Positions 37,882 through 64,000 of a DNA stretch of 64,000 nucleotides are shown here, in pieces. Location: assembly GCA_020310875.1 (NCBI GenBank), contig CM035406.1:227771942-227835941 (forward strand), written 5' to 3'. A program made the position numbers and the translations under genes. Below the pieces are notes generated by a model. That model had not been told where the DNA came from, made no database searches, and saw only the letters and a program-made list of their open reading frames with translations. Position 1 is the first letter of the stretch, and the number at the start of each line of letters is the position of its first letter. The DNA comes from Ceratopteris richardii. Taxonomy: Eukaryota; Streptophyta; Polypodiopsida; Polypodiales; Pteridaceae.

Positions 37882-38996
37882 TGTTGATGTGTGAAACATC
37901 ACAAGAAATGAATTAATGTGACACTAAACAACCTCTATGGTCACCATTAACTCATTGCCACTCCAAACTTTGAGAAATGATAGCCAAAACCAAGAACTTT
38001 ACTTCTTCAGAACTTTCTAGTCACTAAAATGACATACCTTCAGTATTTTGTTAATTTCTCTTAGCAAAAATATTATTTCTCCAAGATCTTTTGGTGGATA
38101 AAAGTAGAAGAGAAGATCTTTCTAACAAGCTATTATTTGAAAGAAATCGATCTCTAAAACTCAAGTTATGGCGTTCACAATTTGACTATGTATAACTGCC
38201 AAAATTGGAAATTCTTCTTGTTATAGTAAAAAGCACCTGTCTAAAAATGGAATTCGATGCCTAGCATCGACTTGCAATGAGAATTCGATGCCGGGCATCG
38301 ACTTGCAATGAGAATTCGATGCCGGGCATCGACTTGGGGTGTTTTTAGCCACTTTTTAGCAGGGATTCGTTGCCAGGCATCGACTTCCCGCATAAAACCT
38401 TCACCTTTCAGATGCCAAAACAATAGATGATTTCATGTATACTTAGAACATCACTTATCCTCTGGAATTCGATGCCAAGCATCGAGTTGCTCCAACAAAG
38501 TCATGATTTGCAAACACTTCAGCACTGAATGAAATAAATAAATGAGAATATGACTTATCAGCAGAGATTCGATGCCAGGCATCGAGTTGCTTGGAAAACT
38601 TGATCTTTTGAACTCATCACATAGTAGGTAATCATGGAGATGATGGAGAGAGTCTCATACACAGAACTTTACTTAGTTCTTCTCATAACCATGAAAACTC
38701 AGAAGCTTACAGGTGCTTTCTCACTCAGAGAAGCTCGATTATACTCAGTCATACAAAATGAACTCCTACTGACATTCTCTCACTCTCTTCCACTTCTTCT
38801 CTCTTCTCATCAGTTGATACAAACTAACTTATTTAGATTTTCTCATTCTCGTGATTTTAAAAAACTTCTAGAACTAAAATGAACTAACTTTACAAATATA
38901 ATACACTTGTGAACTTTTCCTTCACATAGGTATGTGGTTTTCTTCTAAAGCTTTGACCTTCAAATATATGTCCAATTAGTGAGTGTTTCTCCAACA
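37882..38996 (-). repeat. 5' LTR of copia element (1115 bp)
   Basis: It carries six copies of the TCGATGCC-n-GGCATCGA motif (near 38253, 38285, 38317, 38366, 38468, 38569). Adjacent copies at 38285 and 38317 form a 32-bp tandem unit absent from the other LTR. Confidence 0.92.
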
Positions 38997-39001
38997 ACAT
39001 A

Positions 39002-40667
<1,666 letters not shown>

Positions 40668-41376
40668 ATGAAAACTTTCCGACAACATATACCTTGGGGT
40701 GCTCATGACCATGATGACTCCAAAGTGAACCATATATGTGATGGAGCTTCAATGATGGTTGCGGCCAAAAAGGCCATGCTTCAACGCATATAACAATTCT
40801 GCTCCATACAATTTGGACACTCTATCATGGTGAAATGGAGTGAACAGGACAAAGATCGCAAAAATTACATTACAAAAGTGATCTACCATGAGTATCGACC
40901 AACATCTGGGCACCTTGTCGTCAACTGAGAGTGGATTCAGCACCTGGCATGTGAGGTGATGCCCCATCGACGATCAGAGGCTCGTGGCACTTTCAGATGA
41001 GGCTTTTCGAAGCCTGTAAGGTTAGACCACGAGGAGTGGGAGATGATTTGCAATGAGTAGCAGCAAACTCTTGATCGATATTGTCAATAGTGAGATGTGA
41101 TGGCCACACGTCTAGATAAAGTCAGAGCGTCATATTTGGGTAGTGACGGGTACAACACTATGTGTCACAAGTTTGTAAGTATCATTTTGATGATTGAATT
41201 TTCTTGTGTTAAGCCCATCATGTTTGATGATCTCACATTTTTTATATCTGTTGTAGGAGTTGGCAGTAAGTCCTCTTTCAATACAAGCAGAGGAGGCTTA
41301 TGGATATCTTCATGGATTGGTTGCATTGTTGCATGAATACACGATGTGGTCATTTCATGGGAGCATCCATGATGAG
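40668..41376 (+). pseudogene. spliced-looking pseudogene of unknown family
   Basis: From the ATG at 40668 one frame runs 169 codons to 41174 with no frameshift but six in-frame stops. It reads MKTFRQHIPWGAHDHDDSKV, then VKWSEQDKDRKNYITKVIYH, then ATRLDKVRASYLGSDG. At 41175 a GTAAGT begins a candidate intron, which ends TTGTAG at 41256. A 120-bp fully open exon follows in phase (ELAVSPLSIQAEEAYGYLHG... to HDE) and ends at a GTGAGC. Most stops are TGA, TAG or TAA where CGA, CAG or CAA would fit. The family is not recognised; an accessory gene of a CACTA-like transposon is one possibility. Confidence 0.45.
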
Positions 41377-41506
41377 GTGAGCTTCTGAACTTGGTTTATT
41401 GTTTTTTAATTGTTGTTTATAAATAGCATGTCAATTTGTCTTATTTCATGAGTATGCTTTGTTGCAAGACTACAAATATAGATGTTTGGATCCCTTTGGG
41501 TATGAA

Positions 41507-41745
41507 TATGGCAATGGTGTGCCACAATTTTGTATTTGGCTCATATATGGTAGTGATGCATCACAATTTTGTATTTGGTTCATATATTTTAGTGGTTTGC
41601 CATATTTTGTATTTGGCTCATATATGGCAGTCGTATACCACAATTTTGCATTTGGTTCATATATGGCAATGGTTTTCCACATTTTTTATTTGGCTCATAT
41701 ATGGAAATGGTTTGCCACACTTTTATACATGGTTCATTTATGGAA
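41507..41745 (+). repeat. 39-bp minisatellite
   Basis: About six diverged copies of TGCCACAATTTTGTATTTGG-CTCATATATGGCAGTGG. The unit is 13 codons long, so frames through it show a repeating HNFVFGSYM pattern. A shorter TACATGGTTCATTTATGGAA repeat follows to about 41810. Confidence 0.8.
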
Positions 41746-41926
41746 TATATATCTCTTCTGTACATGGTTCATTTATGGAATATCTCTTTGTACATGGTTC
41801 ATGGTTCATTCTACTCCTACATATGTCTTTTATGTTTGACAATGTGTTCTGCTTTATCAAATCATGTTTTGGTTGCCAATCATCTAAACCCTAAATCAGA
41901 AACCACTACCTCAATTTTTTTAAGGT

Positions 41927-41992
41927 AGAGTGTATTGTCATTTGTTACACAACAACATTGTCATGTTGTTGTAGCAAGGGACAACACACTCT
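41927..41992. repeat. 66-bp imperfect hairpin
   Basis: Outer arms AGAGTGTATTGTC and GACAACACACTCT match at 12 of 13 positions, and inner arms ACAACAACAT and ATGTTGTTGT match perfectly around a TGTC loop. The whole is a stem of about 30 bp with a small bulge. Confidence 0.7.
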
Positions 41993-42014
41993 GCCCAAAA
42001 AAAAAATTACAGAT

Positions 42015-42300
42015 ATGGTCATCAGTATAGGCATTGGTATGAGTGTCAATATGCCCACACACATACTGATGCTTATATGGACACCTATACCATCGGTTTG
42101 TAGGTAAATACTGGCACCTATACCGATACAAATATACCAATGCTCATACCGACTCTTATATCGGTGGTACTAGGAAATATCGACATGTATATCGATAGGC
42201 ATATTGACGCTTATACTGGCGATATGGTATCAACGCATATACCGACACTTATACCATGTTGGGGCTAAATTGCACCCGTGTATTTGCACCAGTATAAGGC
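42015..42300 (+). repeat. degenerate TATACCGA-type short repeat
   Basis: Many imperfect copies of CTTATACCGA(T/C)(G/A)C at about 12- to 30-bp intervals. Most copies differ at the CG, again like CpG decay. Confidence 0.6.
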
Positions 42301-42959
42301 TCGATATGCCCCTCATATGTTTTAGAGTTTATTTTGTGTTATCCATCAGCTTTATAGTAAAGACATTCATTTTACACTATTCTCTTTGAAGTCCTTATCA
42401 AAATATATAGGGTATTCCTCATTTCCATTCAATATATATAGAGTATTGCTACTTGAGAGAACAACATTCAAAATATTTGTTTATGCCCCAAGGCTAAGTG
42501 CTTCAAGAGCTAATTATTTCCTCTGTTAGGTCTCAGATGTAAAAAGTATTATTGATTACAAGAGGAAAGAGTATCTTAGATATAGAAGAGATTTTCTAGA
42601 GTCAAGCTCATTCAAAAGACTCAAAAAAGGACTAATGCTCTTATTACGACATCAATCTTCTTGTTACAAAAGATGATCTTATAAATACATCCACATGTAT
42701 TTTTTGTCAAAAAAATGCCAAAAGATATTCCAAATCCTATTTGATTTGCTCTTGTTCCTTCAGCTTCACATTAGAATGAGATGTCATTCTTCTTGTATTT
42801 AATCTTTTTTTTGTCAGAAAAGGGTATTTGTTCCCTACACTCATATTTCAATTCCATGATGTCTATGATTTCAACCTATTGATAATATTTGACATGTACT
42901 CCTTTGTATTTGTGTTATAAAAAACCAATCAAAATGCTCTTTGAGTGGATTTCTTTGTG
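42301..42959. other. non-coding, nothing recognised
   Basis: AT-rich, with no domain-bearing frames. Confidence 0.5.
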
Positions 42960-45000
42960 TCACTTCTCCTCCTTTTCTTATGCATTTGAAGAAGCTTGTG
43001 CGGGCTTGATAATGAGAATTTCTATCGTCTGGGTGCTCCATGTAACAACTGTTTCTTTTTCTACAAAGAATGGACCATGCAAAAAATGAATATGTTGTAA
43101 AAAAGTAAAGATTAAGAGCATGAGATGTTTATTTGAAATAATATTGATAAAATCAATAATCTCCTTGAAACTCACCAAGTAGTAACTGATGTCTTTGCGA
43201 TCCAAGCATCTATGATGGTTGCTATAAGCTCTATGATTGTGCTTTTGAAATCAATCACATACACATCAAAATTAAGTTCTTGCCTCATGATCTTTAAAAA
43301 TTCATCAAGTTTAAGCCACACCTCTATTATTTTATTTACTACTTCTAGATTTCTCTTTATATTTATTGTAACCTTGCATAATTGTTTCTAACAATTCCAC
43401 ATTGCATTAACTTGTTTACCATCACTATTGATAAAAAATTTCCTTGCTTTTGCATGTCTCATTAACACATCTTGTAGTAGGTCACTTGTACTCTATGAAA
43501 GCTTTGGATTTTTCTTAAGATGAACATCCCCACCATGAAATCCCATTTCTGAGAGCAAAGCTTCACATTTTTTATGCATTCATATGCAAGGCTTGTAGGC
43601 TTGATGGAATATTCATAATTCAAGTGATAATGAACTAAGTTGCCAATGATTCTAATCTCTTTATGCAATGCACATATGTGTACATCTGTCAATTGTATTG
43701 TAACTATAGGATTCCAAATCATGGAAGAATATCAGAAACTATCTAGATAAACATTTTGTCTAGAAAGAACTTGCCCAAGCTCAGTTCTAGTTATCCACCC
43801 TCTTGTACCTAGACTTTGAATGTAGTATAAACAAGGATACTTACAATTTGCATCCCCTTTTATACCAAACATGCATTTTATAGTCTTTAAGTCTCCACTC
43901 AAATGCCACTCAATTTTAAACTTTACACAATGCTTAACAATCAGCAATTCACCCGAATGTTGCTTTTGAATAAGATTTGGAATGTCTATCTATGAAAACA
44001 ACCACTTAACTATTTTATGATTCCTAGATGGAACTTGAGCAAACACAACCCACCATAACCCCATTTCTTATTGTACTTTCATAATCACCAAATATGGACA
44101 TGATATTCTTATTCAAGCAAAGCCGATACTTTTCTATAATGAGGTCTATGCAACCAAAAGTTTTTTAGTTTATTGAGTTTAAGAAACTCATACCATGCTT
44201 TTGAAATTGCTCTATAATGCTTTCTACTCACTCTAACATCATCATAAATGTCTTGAATCTGAGACGGCTTCAACAACAAATTCATTTCTTTCATTAGCTT
44301 TTGAAAAATAAATCTTTTTAAGCATGCACTCTCATCCAATTTCAGCAGTTTCAAAACACCATGCTGATTCATAATTTTATTAAAAATTTATACGGGCTCA
44401 GAACTAATCAACATGTCTAAATCTAGCACATTTGTTACATTACCTATAGCAAATTTTATTCTTTTTTTCTTTTGAATGGATCTTTCAATCGAATCTAAAA
44501 AAAGCTTGATTTATTTTGAACATGTTCTCAATCCGATAAGAGTTTCTTTCATTTTTTTAATCTTTCTATCTTAAAAGTCAAATGCACCAACCTCCTTCCA
44601 ATGTAAATCCTTTTGATGTAATATACTTTGTAGATACTTGATGTATTGCATGTAATTGTTTGACCACTCCTAAAACATTGAACAATACCCACATAAACCA
44701 TCATCAACATCTCCTCCCAATCTAATGAGATCATGAAGATTATGAAAAGGTGAGCACCTTCTAGTTCCAAGATCAATTGGATGAACAACTCCATCTGTCC
44801 ATATGTCAATATGCTTTTTGCCTTCTCTGTGCAATGCTTTGACTTCACAAGGTTGTAGAGGTTTTTGAAATATGTTTCTTGTTGTTTTCTACTCATGACT
44901 TAGTGCAATATTTGTATGGAACTTGTCACAAAAAATTATACTCGTTGAAAGTTGAGTGAAAGTGTTTGAATTAAGGGTCTCCATGGCGAATGCATCTAGA
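42960..45000 (-). pseudogene. decayed gene of unknown family, about 600 codons long
   Basis: Reading the minus strand with frame changes gives, in order: TDGVVHPIDLGTRRCSPF, then LIRLGGDVDDGLCGYCSMF (about 44650-44830), then MKETLIGLR..SIERSIQKKKRIKFAIG and LDLDMLISSEP with two stops. ESACLKRFIFQKLMKEMNLL and VSRKHYRAISKAWYEFL come next (44109-44372). FKIEWHLSGDLKTIKCMFGI and CKYPCLYYI lie at 43732-43947, DVHICALHKEIRIIGNLVHY at 43462-43722, and LMRHAKARKFFINSDGKQVN further on. The CGYC, PC..Y/C and HICALH motifs suggest zinc or metal sites. It resembles no retrotransposon or CACTA protein I know; a DNA-transposon protein or a host gene relic are both possible. Confidence 0.5.
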
Positions 45001-46278
45001 ATTATGAAAAAGAGAGGATTTGGGAGATCTGTTTTAGAGATAGAGTAAAAAAATAGAATGCGTCCTAAAAACACATTATCTATCTCGAAGAACAAGAGGA
45101 AGAAGTTAAAATTTGTCAAAGGTCTGATGGACACAAACTTTGCGGCATACTACTTTTCATGATTTTCACATGAACTTTCTCTCTTTTCCAAATCTAACAA
45201 ATTTGTGTAAGATAATTTTTAAATGAACTTACACATACATTTTTAGAGATGATTTGGTAAGTTTAATCTAGATTAAGCACCATTTTTTGCCATTTTTCAC
45301 GCAAATGCATACAAATGGAAAGAATACATTCTTGAAAGGCATGGATGTTCACAGGGTACACTATACTTCACCTTTTTTGTTCTAACATCACCATCATCAC
45401 CATTCTTCCCCCTCTTTGGAATTGAAATTTGAAAGAACAAAACACACACCAAAAAAATCCCCTTTATCACTCACATTCAAGCATTCATTTCCGGTTCACT
45501 TTGAGTCTATCCATGAGTTTTAAACCTTGGATCTTCAATCAAAAGGATCAAAGTATTACCACAACATTACACTATAGTACGTGCAATCACATATCTTCAT
45601 ATATCTTTCCCATTAGACTTGAATAGAAGTTTATGCGATCATAAAATTACAAATGTGCATTAAATGCATTGCAAATTATTTGTAGTACACCTTTGAATTT
45701 CCCAAGCTCCTGGATAACAAAATGTCTCGCATGCATTGCGAATGTTTTGTATCATGGCAGAAACCTCGTGTTGTGGAATCGTTGAAGAGTCTACATACAA
45801 TACTTTACTGTAACTTGGCTGATAGTACAACTACAAAAATGTGCAGTACATGTAGTGCAAATGTTTTGTAGTACGCATATGAACATCTCATATAGTGAAA
45901 TCGTAACTTTCGTAAAGCAGCTGCGTTCCGAAGTCGAAGGTGGCCAACCAACGGCGAGCTGCAGCTCCTTCCGCTGCGCGACACCATAACTTCCGCAGGT
46001 TCTCTCCATCTCTTCTTTACTGCGTGCAGGTTTCTGTGTTTCAGTAGTCGGTGTTTTTCTTCATACCTCAATAGCTGTCACTAGTACGATACCATATTCT
46101 CTTTCCGTTTCAGTGCTCAGCATTTTCATGTTTTCCTGTTGTTTTCGTTATTTCCCTTGATTCCTTGCTTTCAAAATGAAATGGCTAGTATTTTGTACGT
46201 AGATTCTGCTTTTGAAAATGGCTGCGTGAACATGTATTCCGTCCGTCTGTATCATACATTGCTTGTATTTTTTTGCAG
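45001..46278 (+). promoter_or_regulatory. FeSOD upstream region and likely leader
   Basis: It must contain the promoter and 5' leader of the FeSOD gene. A locally GC-richer stretch at 45890-46030 is followed by TGCGTGCAG/GTTTCT, a candidate donor. One frame of 45915-46029 lacks stops and is Ala/Ser/Arg-rich (VANQRRAAAPSAARHHNFRR), as plastid transit peptides are, and it joins in phase to the exon at 46279, but it has no ATG. I therefore leave the first exon open. No TATA box is asserted. Confidence 0.35.
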
Positions 46279-46314
46279 AAAGGGAACGGACATTCGACTT
46301 ATATACCTGTCGTG

Positions 46315-62721
<16,407 letters not shown>

Positions 62722-63254
62722 ATACATTCAAACTCCTCTTGAAGGCGAATTTCCACATGAGAAGAGGTTAAGTGTTAGCTCCGTGTCACCACTGAACATG
62801 AGTTTTTGGATTCCATAATGTCCATGGAGTATGGACTGGGTATTTCTCAAGCTTGTCTATAATGTCCTATTTTTGTTAATGCCTTAGCCTACTTATTAGA
62901 TGATAGATGATAATGTGTGCACATGCATATGGACATCATATATCTATATATGTATGCTTACGTGTATAGCATTGTGGGTGTCTAGCTCGTATTTTTTGCA
63001 TGACATGTAACTTGGGGCCATTTTTCTCCTGCCCAAGCTTTGATCTTGGAGCAAGTAGTCTTATTAAGTGCGCTTGATTTTGGCTACTTTCTGGTTCCAC
63101 TAGCTATACTGCTAGAGCTCTGCAAGTGAAAAAACAGACAGAAACATATACCTGTGCAGCTCCTACCATAAGGGACTTTGAACTGGTGCCCATGTTTTGT
63201 CGGAAAAGTTATCCATTTGGAATACTTTATTGCGAGAAAGCATGGCTAGAGAGT
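62722..63254 (+). other. FeSOD 3' untranslated region and flank
   Basis: It follows the TAA at 62719-62721. No coding frames. The polyadenylation site was not placed. A microsatellite-like ATATCTATATATGTATG occurs near 62939. Confidence 0.5.
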
Positions 63255-63700
63255 GTCCAGTAAAATAGGGTTCAGAGCTTGGGGATCAAACCCATGAAAC
63301 ATGTTTGCCAGTAACTATGCAAGGATCTGAGTATTAAGAAAGGCTAAGTCACCGCCTTTACTATGTCCATGTTGCCAGTCCGCTATGGAAGGATGTGAAT
63401 ATTAAGAAAGGCTAAATGACTGTCTTACTCTGTCCAGTAAAATAGGGTTCGGAGCCTGGGGATGGAACCCACTAACCATATGTTTCCCAGTACACTGTTC
63501 AAGGATGTGCGTTTAAGAAAGGCTAAGTGACTATCTTTACTAGTACTATGCAAAGATATGAGTATTAAGAAAGACTAAAAGACTCTCTTTACTCTGTTCA
63601 GTAAAATAGTGTTCAAAGCCTGGACATTGAAGCCATGAAATACATGTTTGCCGATACACTATGCAAGGATGTGGGAATTAAGGAATACCAAGTGACTGTC
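63255..63700 (+). repeat. diverged tandem repeat, 164-177 bp
   Basis: GTCCAGTAAAATAGGGTTC(A/G)GAGC recurs at 63255 and 63432, and in altered form at 63596. GTATTAAGAAAGGCTAAGTGACTGTCTTTACT segments lie between, at half period. The 63447 copy GGTTCGGAGCC resembles a Pol III B box. Confidence 0.7.
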
Positions 63701-63929
63701 TGTAATGGCCTGATGATGTTCGGGAAAATGCACTCTCCTCCTAAATAGAAAGGGTAGTGCTTTACCTTACAAGTGAGGTGCCATCTGTGGTCGAGGCAGC
63801 TCAGGACATTTGACAGATGACTCAGGTATTTAGCTCCGGATGAGATGATGTATTGCTTTGGATAAGGATTGTTTGAAGCTTTACTCAAAAGGTCTGAAGA
63901 ACACAGAAAATATGCTTTCTGCTCTGTGA
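63701..63929. other. non-coding, nothing recognised
   Basis: No supported gene. A minus-strand 91-codon frame over it (63613-63888) has no domain and runs into the tandem repeat. Confidence 0.5.
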
Positions 63930-64000
63930 TGATTGTAGCTCAATTGGTGCACACTAAAGAATATACCATATATGGAGTTGCTTGTTTAAAGCCCTGGGAG
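63930..64000 (+). mobile_element. possible tRNA-derived SINE start
   Basis: TAGCTCAATTGG at 63936-63947 fits the tRNA A box TRGCNNANNNGG. TGTTTAAAGCC at 63983-63993 fits the B box GGTTCRANNCC with two mismatches. The spacing of 35 bp is normal for Pol III promoters. The body would lie beyond the window. Confidence 0.35.

Larger units (their letters stand above)
30121..38996 (-). mobile_element. Ty1/copia retrotransposon, full length, with nested element
   Basis: Minus-strand element with LTRs at 30121-31166 (3') and 37882-38996 (5'). The target duplication ACATA lies at 30116-30120 and 38997-39001, and it splits repeat copy B. The primer site TGGTATCAGAGC lies next to the 5' LTR and a polypurine tract next to the 3' LTR. 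Gag, protease, integrase, RT and RNase H are all present in copia order but broken. A gag-only LTR element (33574-35843) interrupts integrase. The 5'-truncated copy at 6111-8990 is the same family. Confidence 0.93.

Noticed and set aside
45805..46071. Minus-strand 88-codon frame upstream of FeSOD
   Set aside because: Antisense to the likely leader, no domain and no flanking support.
63936..63993. A genuine tRNA gene
   Set aside because: A box present but B box has two mismatches and no acceptor or anticodon stem is visible before the window ends.

Overview
The window reads as nuclear DNA of a land plant with a large, repeat-rich genome (a fern or gymnosperm is most plausible; this is inference). 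The evidence is an intron-containing plant-type iron superoxide dismutase (FeSOD) gene, Ty1/copia elements with the plant-typical initiator-tRNA-Met primer site, Ty3/gypsy elements, a TNP2-type CACTA transposase, degenerate TTTAGGG telomere-like motifs, very long TC, TA and CATA microsatellites, and one host intron of about 15 kb. There is no operon structure, CRISPR array, rRNA or tRNA gene.

Layout. 1-9 kb holds nested retroelement debris: a gypsy integrase end, a minus-strand copia fragment cut by a plus-strand gypsy element (LTR at 3005-3909, tRNA-Asp-like primer site, a 69-bp satellite in its leader), and a 5'-truncated minus-strand copia (6111-8990). 9-12.8 kb is a decayed gypsy pol followed by an unexplained open frame of 168 codons with internal repeats. 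12.8-18.3 kb is non-coding, then a block of GA and CATA microsatellites carrying three telomere-like islands. 18.5-22 kb is a broken CACTA (TNP2) transposase. 22.3-39.6 kb is built from two copies of a 1.5-kb repeat; the second copy is split by an 8.9-kb copia element (30121-38996, 5-bp target duplication). Two related small gag-only LTR elements (26432-28679 and 33574-35843) sit respectively between the repeat copies and inside that copia. 39.6-45 kb has minisatellites, a spliced-looking pseudogene and a decayed minus-strand gene of unknown family.

The only clear functional host gene is FeSOD (start codon at 46315, stop at 62721, seven coding exons, 222 residues from the first in-frame Met of the first recognised exon). 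Its second intron is about 15.1 kb and holds gypsy debris plus a young copia element (55033-60428) whose 230-bp LTRs differ at 4 positions and which has a perfect 5-bp target duplication. The other introns are under 350 bp. The window ends in a tandem repeat and a tRNA-like A box/B box pair that may start a SINE.

The non-FeSOD genes belong to transposons and are nearly all broken; many of the nonsense codons look like C-to-T decay of CAA, CAG or CGA codons. The most unusual items are the repeated 17-bp palindrome in the copia LTRs, the gypsy-leader satellite whose copies differ almost only by CpG decay, the gag-only LTR elements, the repeat-built ORF after the gypsy pol, and the unidentified gene remnant at 42.96-45 kb.
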